Source: Candidatus Ruthia endofausta (GTDB taxonomy: Bacteria > Pseudomonadota > Gammaproteobacteria > PS1 > Pseudothioglobaceae). Taken from it: 64,000 nucleotides of DNA. The notes under the pieces were generated by a model. It was not told the DNA's origin and did not search any database. It was given only the letters and a program-made list of their open reading frames with translations. The stretch lies in assembly GCF_013342985.1 (NCBI RefSeq), contig NZ_CP054490.1, positions 868,001-932,000 of the forward strand, in the 5' to 3' direction. Within the stretch, counting starts at the first letter, position 1, and each line of letters opens with the position of its first letter. Position numbers and translations under genes: made by a program. Of this stretch, positions 53,443-62,711 are shown piece after piece.

Positions 53443-54366
53443 ATGAGAACAATTAAGACGGTTGTGGGTGTTTTACGCAACAAGAACCAAGAAATACTCA
53501 TTGCAAAACGCAAAAAAGAGCAATTTATGGGTGGTTTTTGGGAGCTCCCTGGCGGCAAAATTGAAGCTGATGAATCAAAAGAACAAACCGTCATAAGGGA
53601 GCTAAAAGAAGAATTAGGTATACAAGTTAATCAATTAACCCTTCATCAAACCATAATACATAAGTATGAAGACAAAATCGTCCAACTAAGTATTTATAAC
53701 ATCAACAAGTACCAAAACACGCCTTTAGGTGCTGAAGCTCAAGCAATATCTTGGGTTAACATTGATGATTTACACAGTTATAAACTATTACCCACCATGA
53801 AGGCATTTATCGACTCTATCATTCTGCCAGATAAATACTGGATAACCCCCTCTATAGACCATCAAAGTGATGGGTGGATGGAAAGATTTAATCAAAAACT
53901 AACACAAGACATAACACTCATCCAACTTAGGAGTAAAACCAAACTTGATAATGGCTTTATCCAACAACTTCACAACAAATGCAAGCAAAATAACATAAAG
54001 TTACTGCTTAATACCGTCAATAAGACTTTCGATGAGCTCTATTGCGATGGCTGGCATATCACCACCACTGAAATGCTTAAATTGAACAAAAAACCTTGTT
54101 CTAATAATAAACTCTTAGGCGCATCCACACACACCCTAACTGAAGCACTAAAAGCCCAAGCAATGGGTGCTGACTTTGTTGTCATCTCCCCCGTACAAGC
54201 TACTAAAACTCATCCTGATACTCTCCCATTAGGCTGGGAAAGTGTCAAAGAAGTCGTGGATAAACTCAATATTCCTGTGTACTTTTTAGGCGGAATGGAG
54301 CTTAAAGACCTAGAAAAAACCATCAAACTGGGCGCTCAAGGAATTGCGAGTGTTAGTGCTTTTTAA
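53443..54366 (+). CDS. Nudix hydrolase fused to ThiE/TenI-like domain
   Basis: A 307-residue fusion. The N-terminal MutT-type Nudix domain has the complete box G-x5-E-x7-REUxEExGU: 'GKIEADESKEQTVIRELKEE' then LGI (~38-60). The C-terminal half (~140-307) is like thiamine phosphate synthase/TenI: 'LIQLRSKTKLDNGFIQQLHN', 'CDGWHITTTEML', 'LGASTHTLTEALKAQAMGAD' and 'FVVISPVQATKTHPD', 'VYFLGGM'. This domain pair is known in gammaproteobacteria next to cell-division or secA genes. The Nudix part probably clears 8-oxo-dGTP; the function of the ThiE-like part is not established. Divergent from gshA. Confidence 0.88.
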   Translation: MRTIKTVVGVLRNKNQEILIAKRKKEQFMGGFWELPGGKIEADESKEQTVIRELKEELGIQVNQLTLHQTIIHKYEDKIVQLSIYNINKYQNTPLGAEAQAISWVNIDDLHSYKLLPTMKAFIDSIILPDKYWITPSIDHQSDGWMERFNQKLTQDITLIQLRSKTKLDNGFIQQLHNKCKQNNIKLLLNTVNKTFDELYCDGWHITTTEMLKLNKKPCSNNKLLGASTHTLTEALKAQAMGADFVVISPVQATKTHPDTLPLGWESVKEVVDKLNIPVYFLGGMELKDLEKTIKLGAQGIASVSAF

Positions 54367-54385
54367 TAATAACAAGCAAAATAAC

Positions 54386-54416
54386 TTGAGGGAGGCTTTA
54401 TACTTGACCCTCCCTG
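54386..54416 (+). terminator. Hairpin after the Nudix-ThiE gene
   Basis: AGGGAGG and CCTCCCT form a 7-bp G/C-rich stem about 20 bp past the stop. No T run follows directly (TGTATATAAAAAATT), so termination is plausible but not certain. Confidence 0.55.
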
Positions 54417-54435
54417 TATATAAAAAATTTGTCCG

Positions 54436-54476
54436 AATTGTTGCAACATAGAACTTAATGCTATTTTGCAACAATT
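54436..54476. repeat. 11-bp perfect inverted repeat
   Basis: AATTGTTGCAA (54436-54446) and TTGCAACAATT (54466-54476) are perfect inverted repeats, and the outer bases GTCCG and TTGGAC extend the match with one bulge. No gene is encoded between. It could be a terminator-like hairpin, a protein-binding palindrome or the rest of a small mobile element. Confidence 0.6.
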
Positions 54477-54639
54477 TTGGACTGTTACCACGAAGCACCT
54501 AAAGATAATTTACTTTCTACCCAGTTATTTTCTTACACCTCTACTTCTTTTAATTTAAGTAGTCTTAAACGTTTAGAACTGAGATCTTAGGTTTAATAAA
54601 ACTGATAAATAGATTGTGCTCTTTGTGACGTAAGTGTTG

Positions 54640-55015
54640 AAAATTCTATATGGTCAATTATAATATTATGGTGTAACTCATCGCGCAGCGCATCACTAAG
54701 TTGTAAACGTTTTGCCTACTAAAGTGCGTGTTTTGTTTGTTATCGGCTAACAATATGATTAATTTTTTCTCACGCAATGCATGTGTATCACGTACAGTAT
54801 TGTAAACAGGGTGAATACCTTTTAACACCTATATTTAGATAAAGTTCACCTAAACTTAATAACGTTTTGCCGCCATCATCAGGCAGGTGCAAGTTCTTAA
54901 TTTTTAGTTCTAACGTTAAAGGATTAAACTCAACTTGCTCTACACTCATAGCAACCCCAAGCATTTCTTGGCTATACATCGGTAGATACTTTTTAAGCGC
55001 ATAAGGCAAACATCA
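54640..55015 (-). pseudogene. DUF748 (AsmA-like) protein remnant
   Basis: The N-terminal part is readable: 'LPYALKKYLPMYSQEMLGVA' then 'MSVEQVEFNPLTLELKIKNL' and 'LLSLGELYLNIG', as in the first domain of DUF748 envelope proteins. After a frameshift at about 54825 come 'DTHALREKKLIILLADNKQN' and 'LHHNIIIDHIEFSTLTSQRA', which look like the extreme C-terminus of the same family. The ~1000 residues between are missing, so the gene suffered a big internal deletion. Its front is joined directly to the Slam-like remnant. Confidence 0.55.
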
Positions 55016-55528
55016 ATATTGGATCCAACTGTAGGGCCACATTCATATTGCTATCGTGAATAAAGCCAATAGAGATATTAAACGCATATTTTTTTTGGTA
55101 ATAATCGCTAAAAAAAATTATCAATATTATCGCCTACCAATTTTGGCAGATTACTAGCTTTTACCTCACTCAGATAATTTTTGGCAATATCACCATTACC
55201 GAGTTGATATTCAACCTATGCCGGTTCTAATTTCATCTCACCAGTCAGTGCTGAGTTGTTAGAATATTTAATCGCTTGGTTAAAATAATCCTTAGCTGCA
55301 AACAACTTGTTATTTGCCTTAGCCAAAATCCCTAATAAACGATATCCCAAAGGATTTTTACTAGACTCATCAAAACCTGCTAGTAAAAATTCATAGCCAT
55401 CTTTTTCGCCGCACTCATCTAACATACTTTGAGCAACGTTTAGACTTAAATCGTATTAGCCCGAATAAACCGAATTCAAACTAAAAGATAATAGGAAAGC
55501 GGTAATTATTGATTTTAAATTTTTCATT
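55016..55528 (-). pseudogene. Slam-like (DUF560) outer membrane gene, front part only
   Basis: Starts with a signal peptide 'MKNLKSIITAFLLSFSLNSV' at about 55528, an in-frame TAA, then a TPR-like region 'LLAGFDESSKNPLGYRLLGI' and 'LFAAKDYFNQAIKYSNNSAL', a TAG, 'QLGNGDIAKNYLSEVKASNL', a frameshift in a run of eight T, and 'YAFNISIGFIHDSNMN', the start of the beta-barrel in surface lipoprotein assembly modulators. The barrel itself is gone: sequence jumps to DUF748. Slam proteins move lipoproteins to the cell surface. The assignment is by pattern and moderately sure. Confidence 0.5.
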
Positions 55529-55815
55529 CTCGTTGCTCCTTATTGCTTGGCACGGAAAACACTAGAGCCTGAATTTGTACTGTTAGTACCACTATCCATA
55601 TTTAAACCCTCCACTCATTTCAATAATTTTTTCGGCGAAAAGATTAAAATCGTAAGAGAGGAAAACAAACTAAACAGAAAAAAAATTAGCCGAAATAATG
55701 TGCCTTTAATTTCTTTTTTTCACTGTTCTAAATTTAGTGATGATAGTGGCTTGGTGACTTTTGTACACCTAACACTTTGTAGTCTCAAAGCAAAGGACGC
55801 AGGATTGCTTAGGAG
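55529..55815. other. Unassigned stretch between Slam remnant and yaaA
   Basis: On the minus strand, a short frame ends 'STNSGSSVFRAKQ' just before the Slam-like start, and could be the C-terminus of a lost substrate or repeat protein; the upstream text is out of frame. A 90-codon plus-strand frame here shows no family features and is probably chance. Confidence 0.3.
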
Positions 55816-56568
55816 TTAACCTCTGGTAAAAATCCATGTTGTGTCATCAGACATATCGACTCTAAATTGATAGTCTTCTTTATCAAAATCTTTCAAATTT
55901 TCTGCATGAGTGATTCTATTTTTAATCATATAATTAACCATCAGACCTCTAGCACGCTTGGCATAAATACCAATAATTTTATAGATGTCGTTTTTGAACT
56001 CTTTAAAAGCGATGTTAATGATTTTGGCATTCAAGGTTTTTTGATCAATACCTTTAAAATACTCATTAGAAGCAAGGTTAATGATAGTGTCAGCTTCGTC
56101 TTCATTTAATATGGTTGAAATCTCATTGCCCCAAAACTCATATAAATTCTTACCCTTAGCATTCTCAAGCCGAGTGCCCATTTCTAAGCGATAAGGTTGA
56201 ATTAAGTCAAGCGGGCGAATCACACCGTATAGGCCTGACAACATGCGCAAGGTGCTTTGTGCAAACTCTAAATCCGCTATTGATAAAGAGGGGACATCAA
56301 TACCTCTATAAACATCACCCTTGAATGCAAGCAATGCTTGCTTGGCATTTGTTAGATTAAAAGGGGTTGAAAATGTTTGAAAGTGCTCATGATTTAAATT
56401 GGCGAGTGCGTCACTAATTGACATGAGCTGTGCTATTTCATCTTGGGTTTTTGTCTTTAAGAGCTCAATTAACGTTTTAGATTGTTTAATTTGGTATGTT
56501 TGTGTGTATTCATCAATGTTAGAAGTAGAAAAATCTTGGGTTTTTGAAGGGGAAATAATGGCTAACAT
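55816..56568 (-). CDS. yaaA: YaaA family peroxide stress protein
   Basis: YaaA lowers intracellular free iron under peroxide stress in E. coli and binds DNA; the biochemical activity is not settled. 250 residues (E. coli 258). Family marks: 'MLAIISPSKTQDFSTSN' (~1-17), 'AQSTLRMLSGLYGVIRPLDL' (~98-117) with 'IQPYRLEMGTRLEN', 'IINLASNEYFKGI' (~158-170) and 'GIYAKRARGLMVNYMI' (~198-213). Intact. Confidence 0.93.
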   Translation of the reverse strand: MLAIISPSKTQDFSTSNIDEYTQTYQIKQSKTLIELLKTKTQDEIAQLMSISDALANLNHEHFQTFSTPFNLTNAKQALLAFKGDVYRGIDVPSLSIADLEFAQSTLRMLSGLYGVIRPLDLIQPYRLEMGTRLENAKGKNLYEFWGNEISTILNEDEADTIINLASNEYFKGIDQKTLNAKIINIAFKEFKNDIYKIIGIYAKRARGLMVNYMIKNRITHAENLKDFDKEDYQFRVDMSDDTTWIFTRG

Positions 56569-56670
56569 TAGATAAAATTTAAGTAAAAATTGATTAACAT
56601 TCTACCTTAATATGATTGATAAATACGCCACTAAAAGGGCGCATTAGAGGCATTAATAGAGTATTTTATA

Positions 56671-56679
56671 TGTTATAAT
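56671..56679 (+). promoter_or_regulatory. Extended -10 promoter before gltB
   Basis: TGTTATAAT (TGN plus consensus TATAAT) lies 40 bp before the gltB ATG. No strong -35 is seen. Candidate main promoter for glutamate synthase. Confidence 0.5.
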
Positions 56680-56719
56680 CAGGGAACTTTTTCAATTTTT
56701 ATTTTGTAGATTTTAACCT

Positions 56720-59700
56720 ATGAGCACCCAATTATTACACCTGCCTAAAGCGCGTGGCTTTTATCATCCAAATAATGAAAAAGAGAACTGCGGCGTAGGT
56801 TTTATCGCCCACATTAAAGGTGAACCTTCACACCAAATTACCCTTGACGCTTTGGAAATGTTATCTAGAATGGATCATCGTGGTGGCTGTGGCTGTGAAA
56901 CCAACACAGGGGATGGCGCTGGTATTTTAACCAATATTCCACATGGGTTTTTCATTCAAGAAATTAAGCGTTTATTTGGTATATCGGTTAAAAAAGGTGC
57001 TTATAGTGCTGGTAATATTTTCTTGCCACAAGATGAAAAACAAAGAGCGCATTGCATGAATTTGTTAGAAAAATCTGTTGCACGTGAGGGTCAAACTTTT
57101 ATTGGCTGGCGTGATGTGCCTATTAATAGTGATAAAGCTAATATTGGCAATATTGCTAGAAAATCCCAACCTGTCATTAAGCAACTTATTATTGCTTGTG
57201 CCAAAGGCATTGACACACCAGCTTTTGAGCGTGCATTATTTGTTATCAGAAAACACACCTCAAATATCATTAGAACAGATGGGGCTTTGTCTCAAGCATT
57301 ATTGTTCTACGTTTGCAGTTTGTCAAGTAGTGTTATTATTTACAAAGGCATGTTAATGGGCTCACAAGTACTTGATTTTTATCAAGACTTATCTGATATT
57401 GAGTATTCAACCTATTTGGCGATGGTACACTCACGTTTTTCGACCAACACATTCCCTTCATGGGATAGGGCGCAACCTTGCCGCTATATGTCACACAACG
57501 GTGAAATTAATACCCGCCAAGGCAATTATAACTGGATGCATGCTAGAGAAGGCGTCCTAAAAAGTGACCTCTTCAAAGGTAATTTAAACAAAATTCTGCC
57601 TGTTATTGAAACCGAAGTATCTGATTCGGGCAGTTTTGACAATGTGTTAGAATTTTTGATGATGAATGGTCGCACCTTGCAAGAAGCAGTGCTAATGATG
57701 GTGCCTGAAGCTTGGCAAAATGACGACAACATGAGTGCTTCAAAAAGAGCGTTTTATGAATACTTCTCTAACATTATGGAGCCGTGGGATGGACCTGCCT
57801 CTATTACCTTTACAGATGGCGCTTATATTGGTGCGGTGCTTGACCGTAACGGTCTTCGCCCTTCGCGTTACTATTTAACTCATGATGAGCGCGTTATTAT
57901 GGCAAGTGAAGTGGGCGTAGTCGATGTGGCAACTAATAATATCAAAACTAAGGGCAGGTTACGCCCAGGCAAGATGTTTTTGGTTGATTTTGACAAAGGT
58001 GAGTTGATTGATGATGAGGCTATAAAATCTGAATTGGCCTCAAAAAATCCTTACCAAAACTGGCTAAATGATCAACAAATATACCTATCAGAATTTCACT
58101 ATGGAGTTGAAACGCACAGTTTCCATCCAGAGTCATTAATTCACCGCCTAAAAGCATTTGGCTATAGCACTGAAACCTTGCAATTTATGTTATTACCACT
58201 GGTTAACGAATTGCGTGATCCAGTGGGCTCTATGGGTAATGACTCAGCACTAGCATGTTTGTCTAGTCAATCACGCATTATTTATGACTATTTTAAGCAA
58301 TTATTTGCACAAGTCACCAATCCAGCAATTGATTCTATTCGTGAAGAAGTGGTGATGTCATTACGTTGCTCGATTGGACCAGAAGGCAACTTATTAAGCG
58401 ACAAGGCTGAAAATGCACACCGCTTAGTTATTGAGCATCCAATTTTAACCAATGAAGAAGCCGCCGCATTAAGACATTGCAACCATCGTGGTTGGACGAG
58501 CAAAACCATTGATATTACTTATAACATTGATGAAGATCAAAAAGTATCTGAATTATTAGACAATATTTGCGCCCAAGGCTCTCAGGCCATTAAAGATGGA
58601 CACACTTTAATTATATTGTCTGATTGTAATATTGGTAAAAATCGTGTCGCAATATCTAGCCTATTGGCCTCTTCTGCCCTACACAGATACTTAGTTGCCA
58701 GTGCTGAACGCACCCAAGTGGGTATTATTGTTGAAACGGGTGAGGCTCGTGAGGTTCATCATTTCTGTTTGGTGATAGGTTTTGGTGCGGATGCAATTAA
58801 TCCATACCTTGCATTTGAGGCGTTATGGCAAGCACGCCGTGATAAAATCATTGACATTGAAAGTGATGATGCCATTATATCTGCCTATCGCAAAGGTATT
58901 GCCAAAGGCATGTTAAAAGTCATGGCAAAAATGGGTATTTCTACCTTAGAGTCTTACAAAGGTGCACAAATTTTCGAAGCAGTAGGTCTGGCACCAGAAG
59001 TGATGGATAAGTGCTTTTTTGGCACAGCGTCTCGTATTGATGGGGTTAATTTTGATATTTTACAAACAGAAAATGAAAAACGGCATCAACATGCCTATCA
59101 AACTAACTCTTTGGATAATTTAGGTCAATATCATTGGCGCAGTGGCGGTGAAAAACACATGTGGGATCCGCAAGCAATTTCCAACTTGCAATTAGCAGCT
59201 CGCAATAATGACGAATCGGCTTATTGGACGTTTTCTAAACACGCCAACGAACAAGGCACACGCAACTCAACATTGCGTGGTTTGATGTCGTTTAAAAAAT
59301 CCAACCCAATTGCTACAATTGCTATTGATGACGTTGAAGATGTTAAAGAAATTGTCAAACGTTTTGCTACAGGTGCGATGAGTTTTGGTTCTATTTCTGC
59401 TGAATCACACGAATCTTTAGCCATTGCCATGAATCGCTTGGGCGGCAAATCAAACACAGGCGAGGGTGGTGAAGATGCCAAACGCTGGACACCAGATGCC
59501 AATGGCGATTCACGCCGTAGTGCTATTAAACAAGTAGCTTCAGGACGTTTCGGTGTTACCATTGATTACTTAAATAACGCAGATGAAATCCAAATTAAAG
59601 TCTCACAAGGTGCAAAACCTGGTGAAGGTGGCGAATTACCTGGTGCAAAAGTAGATGAAGGTATCGCTTCAATACGCCACTCCACACCCGGTGTAGGGCT

Positions 59701-61228
59701 TATTTCCCCACCGCCTCATCATGATATTTATTCCATTGAAGATTTGTCACAACTTATTTTTGACCTAAAACGCTCTAATCCAACTGCCCGTATTAGTGTA
59801 AAGCTAGTTGCAGAAGTAGGTGTGGGCACGATTGCTGCAGGTGTTGTTAAAGCAAAGTCTGATCATATTGTTATTGCTGGACATGATGGTGGTACAGGCG
59901 CTTCACCACTAACCTCAATCAAACATGCAGGCTTGCCATGGGAGTTAGGCTTAGCTGAGACTCACCAAACCTTGGTGATGAATGGCTTGCGCTCACGCGT
60001 GGTTATTCAAACAGATGGGCAGTTAAAAACGGGTAGAGATGTTGCCATTGGTATTCTTTTGGGTGCTGAAGAGTTCGGATTTTCAACCGCACCACTGATC
60101 ACCCTAGGCTGCATTATGATGCGTAAATGCCACCTAAATACTTGCCCAGTCGGCATTGCCACACAAGACAAAGAATTACGTAAAAAATTTTCAGGCAAAC
60201 CTGAACATGTGGTGAACTACTTATTTATGGTGGCTCAGGAATTACGTTTAATCATGGCAGAACTTGGTTTTAAAACCATTAATGAAATGATTGGCCGTGT
60301 TGATATGTTAGAGATGAATCAAGCGCTTAATCATTGGAAACAAGAAACCATAAACCTAGATGCTTTATTAACACCTGCTAAAAAACCTAGCAAAGACACA
60401 GGCACTTATCAAACCATTGCTCAAGACCATCAATTAGACCAACAAATTGACAACACGCTCATTGCACAATCAGAGTCAGCCATTAAAAATGCTGAAAAAA
60501 TTCATATCAATTCTGTTATCACTAACGTTGATCGCGCTGTAGGTACAATGCTTTCGTCACACATTGTTAAAACACGTGGTGGTAATAACTTAAAAGATGA
60601 TACTATTCATATTAATTTTAAAGGCTCTGCAGGTCAATCTCTTGGTGCATTTTTAGCAAAAGGTGTTACTTTAGAGGTTGAAGGCGATGCTAATGATTAT
60701 GTTGGTAAAGGGCTTTCAGGTGGTCATATTATTGTTTATCCACCTAAAAACTCAACTTTTAATGCTGAAGATGAAATTATTGCTGGCAACGTTTGTGGTT
60801 ACGGTGCAACAGGTGGTGAAATGTATTTATCAGGTTGCGTATCTGAGCGCTTTTGTGTGCGTAATTCAGGCGCTATCGCCGTAGTAGAAGGAGTTGGTGA
60901 TCATGGTTGTGAATATATGACAGGCGGTCACGTTATTATTCTAGGCGAAGTGGGTCGTAACTTTGGTGCTGGTATGAGCGGCGGTATTGCTTATATCTAT
61001 AACCCAAATCATACGTTCGAATCCATGGCCAATCCAATCATGATTGACCTTGATCCGATGGATGATGAGGCGCAAGTAAAATTGAAACAATACATCAACA
61101 ATCACGTTAAATATACTGGCTCAAAAGTAGCCATGCGTATTCTTAACAACTGGCACGATGAAATCAAGTATTTTATTAAAATCATGCCAAAAGATTTCAA
61201 GCGTGTTTTAGCTCAAAATTCTAACTAA
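56720..61228 (+). CDS. gltB: Glutamate synthase (NADPH) large subunit GltB
   Basis: GltB makes two glutamates from glutamine and 2-oxoglutarate, with electrons from GltD. 1502 residues (E. coli 1486). The amidotransferase Cys is in 'KENCGVGFIAHIKGEPSHQI' (~21-40), a short pro-sequence precedes it. FMN/synthase domain: 'GAMSFGSISAESHESLAIAM' (~892-911), 'GEGGEDAKRW' and 'KPGEGGELPGAKV'; [3Fe-4S] Cys in 'LGCIMMRKCHLNTCPVGIAT' (~1130-1149). The C-terminal GXGXG beta-helix runs from ~1280. gltD is not next to it: a broken VOC gene follows. Ammonia assimilation is thus likely through GS-GOGAT if gltD is elsewhere. Confidence 0.97.
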   Translation: MSTQLLHLPKARGFYHPNNEKENCGVGFIAHIKGEPSHQITLDALEMLSRMDHRGGCGCETNTGDGAGILTNIPHGFFIQEIKRLFGISVKKGAYSAGNIFLPQDEKQRAHCMNLLEKSVAREGQTFIGWRDVPINSDKANIGNIARKSQPVIKQLIIACAKGIDTPAFERALFVIRKHTSNIIRTDGALSQALLFYVCSLSSSVIIYKGMLMGSQVLDFYQDLSDIEYSTYLAMVHSRFSTNTFPSWDRAQPCRYMSHNGEINTRQGNYNWMHAREGVLKSDLFKGNLNKILPVIETEVSDSGSFDNVLEFLMMNGRTLQEAVLMMVPEAWQNDDNMSASKRAFYEYFSNIMEPWDGPASITFTDGAYIGAVLDRNGLRPSRYYLTHDERVIMASEVGVVDVATNNIKTKGRLRPGKMFLVDFDKGELIDDEAIKSELASKNPYQNWLNDQQIYLSEFHYGVETHSFHPESLIHRLKAFGYSTETLQFMLLPLVNELRDPVGSMGNDSALACLSSQSRIIYDYFKQLFAQVTNPAIDSIREEVVMSLRCSIGPEGNLLSDKAENAHRLVIEHPILTNEEAAALRHCNHRGWTSKTIDITYNIDEDQKVSELLDNICAQGSQAIKDGHTLIILSDCNIGKNRVAISSLLASSALHRYLVASAERTQVGIIVETGEAREVHHFCLVIGFGADAINPYLAFEALWQARRDKIIDIESDDAIISAYRKGIAKGMLKVMAKMGISTLESYKGAQIFEAVGLAPEVMDKCFFGTASRIDGVNFDILQTENEKRHQHAYQTNSLDNLGQYHWRSGGEKHMWDPQAISNLQLAARNNDESAYWTFSKHANEQGTRNSTLRGLMSFKKSNPIATIAIDDVEDVKEIVKRFATGAMSFGSISAESHESLAIAMNRLGGKSNTGEGGEDAKRWTPDANGDSRRSAIKQVASGRFGVTIDYLNNADEIQIKVSQGAKPGEGGELPGAKVDEGIASIRHSTPGVGLISPPPHHDIYSIEDLSQLIFDLKRSNPTARISVKLVAEVGVGTIAAGVVKAKSDHIVIAGHDGGTGASPLTSIKHAGLPWELGLAETHQTLVMNGLRSRVVIQTDGQLKTGRDVAIGILLGAEEFGFSTAPLITLGCIMMRKCHLNTCPVGIATQDKELRKKFSGKPEHVVNYLFMVAQELRLIMAELGFKTINEMIGRVDMLEMNQALNHWKQETINLDALLTPAKKPSKDTGTYQTIAQDHQLDQQIDNTLIAQSESAIKNAEKIHINSVITNVDRAVGTMLSSHIVKTRGGNNLKDDTIHINFKGSAGQSLGAFLAKGVTLEVEGDANDYVGKGLSGGHIIVYPPKNSTFNAEDEIIAGNVCGYGATGGEMYLSGCVSERFCVRNSGAIAVVEGVGDHGCEYMTGGHVIILGEVGRNFGAGMSGGIAYIYNPNHTFESMANPIMIDLDPMDDEAQVKLKQYINNHVKYTGSKVAMRILNNWHDEIKYFIKIMPKDFKRVLAQNSN

Positions 61229-61244
61229 CAAATCTTTAATAATA

Positions 61245-61508
61245 ATGGGTTTAGCGATCACAAAAGGTATTCACCATGCTGAGTTAACAGTCTCAAAACT
61301 AGAAGAAAGTGCAGATTCTTTTATCTCGCTACTGGATTGGAAAGAGGTGCGTAGAAATAAAACATACCCAAGTATCTTTGTTAGTGATGGTCATGTTTGT
61401 TATGCTCACACTTTATTAGCTAGCCAAAGAAAACACACCAAGCCCATTCAATAAGGATATCGGTCTACATCATAAGCACTTGAAATTGAAAGTGAGGAGA
61501 GTTTAAAT
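61245..61508 (+). pseudogene. VOC/glyoxalase-like gene, frameshifted
   Basis: The frame starts 'MGLAITKGIHHAELTVSKLE' and 'WKEVRRNKTYPSIFVSDGHV', as in VOC proteins with a metal-binding His, then shifts: other frames read 'VMLTL', 'LAKENTPSPFNKDIGLHH' and 'ALEIESEESLNILYQ', which are the expected next parts. At least two frameshifts and a stop at about 61389. The remaining C-terminal part is short. A second, intact VOC gene is at 730-1161 but the two are not close copies. Confidence 0.7.
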
Positions 61509-61545
61509 ATACTCTACCAATAATTACTCAATAATAGAATGTGTG

Positions 61546-62046
61546 TTACACTTCCCCCCAGTGCATCTTTCTTTGTAAAACGACAAAATCATAGATGTGT
61601 GGATTTTTCTCATCAGCTTGATGAGATTCACGACTAAATTCGACAAATTGAGTACGATCAAATTCTGGAAAGTACGCATCACCCTCAAATTTATCCTTAA
61701 CTTCGGTGATATAGAGTCTATCAATCCTATCTATCATTTGTTCGTAAAAAGATGCGCCGCCCATAACCATCAGCTCATCACCATTAGCCAGACTTAATGC
61801 TGCGTTAATACTACCAACAACCTCACAACCATCAGCTTTAAATTTAGTGTTTCGACTCACAATAATATTGCGACGATTAGGTAGTGGCTTGCCAATGGAG
61901 TCATAAGTTTTACGCCCCACTAAAACGACTTTACCTGTCGTTGCCTTTTTAAAATAAGCCAAATCAGCTGGCAAATGCCAAGGCAAAGCATTATTTTTAC
62001 CAATCAGCTGATTATCGTCCATTGCGACAATAATAGATAATTTCAT
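61546..62046 (-). CDS. folA: Dihydrofolate reductase FolA
   Basis: FolA reduces dihydrofolate with NADPH, feeding thymidylate, purine and methionine synthesis. 166 residues: 'MKLSIIVAMDDNQLIGKNNA' then 'LPWHLPADLAYFKKATTGKV' (~21-40) with the active-site Trp and Asp, 'VLVGRKTYDSIGKPLPNRRN' (~41-60), and 'LMVMGGASFYEQMIDRIDRL' (~92-111). Complete; divergent from maf. Confidence 0.96.
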   Translation of the reverse strand: MKLSIIVAMDDNQLIGKNNALPWHLPADLAYFKKATTGKVVLVGRKTYDSIGKPLPNRRNIIVSRNTKFKADGCEVVGSINAALSLANGDELMVMGGASFYEQMIDRIDRLYITEVKDKFEGDAYFPEFDRTQFVEFSRESHQADEKNPHIYDFVVLQRKMHWGEV

Positions 62047-62100
62047 AGGAAAAGTTTCAAATAAAGTAAAATGATACCTATTTTACAAATATCACTCATC

Positions 62101-62706
62101 ATGGTGTCACTAATTCTGGCTTCAAGCTCACCTTTTAAAAAAACATTACTTGCTAAGTTAGGGTTGGCATTTACGACACGCTCACCAAAAATTGACGAAT
62201 CAAGAAAAACAAGTGAAACGCCTGAACAGTTGGTTTATCGTTTAGCTCAGAGAAAAGCACGAGAAATTGCAAAAACACACAGTGGTTTGATTATTGCTTC
62301 TGACCAAGTGGCGACACTTAATGATGGCTTTAATACTGATGACAAGGTACTGACTAAGCCAAAAAATCATGAGAATGCCATTAAACAGCTACAGCAAAGT
62401 TCTGGAAATACAGTAACTTCTATTACAAGTTTGGCACTTTTAAATACAAATACCAACAATATACAAACTAAAGTTGAAACTTTTAAAGTGATTTTTAAAG
62501 ATTTGAATATTGAACAAATTGAGTATTATCTTAAAAAAGAAACCCCTTATAACTGTGCAGGTAGTTTTAAATCAGAAAGCCTAGGCATTAGTTTATTTAA
62601 ACGCATGATTGGAGACGACCCAAATAGCTTAGTTGGCTTGCCACTTATTCAACTTATTACAATGCTAGAAAATGAAGGCATTGAGATCCTAACTGACAAC
62701 AGCTAA
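62101..62706 (+). CDS. maf: Maf-family nucleotide pyrophosphatase
   Basis: Maf proteins hydrolyse canonical or modified nucleoside triphosphates and were linked with septum formation. The start at 62101 ('MVSLILASSSPFKKTLLAKL') gives 201 residues; upstream ATG at 62071 would overlap the folA promoter region. Motifs: 'SSSPFKK' (~8-14), 'DESRKTSETPEQLVYRLAQR' (~33-52), 'GLIIASDQVATL' (~64-75) with the catalytic Asp, 'GSFKSESLGISLFKRMIGDD' (~160-179) and 'LVGLPLIQLITML'. The SSSPFK/ASDQV pattern fits the YceF-like subgroup. Confidence 0.92.
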   Translation: MVSLILASSSPFKKTLLAKLGLAFTTRSPKIDESRKTSETPEQLVYRLAQRKAREIAKTHSGLIIASDQVATLNDGFNTDDKVLTKPKNHENAIKQLQQSSGNTVTSITSLALLNTNTNNIQTKVETFKVIFKDLNIEQIEYYLKKETPYNCAGSFKSESLGISLFKRMIGDDPNSLVGLPLIQLITMLENEGIEILTDNS

Positions 62707-62711
62707 ACGTC

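Noticed and set aside
54788-55009. DUF748-like frame as an intact small gene
   Set aside because: It starts in the middle of a family domain, has no ribosome-binding site, and the homologous text goes on in another frame after a break.
55547-55819. Plus-strand 90-codon frame
   Set aside because: No family features, no ribosome-binding site, and it runs to the convergent yaaA end; likely chance.
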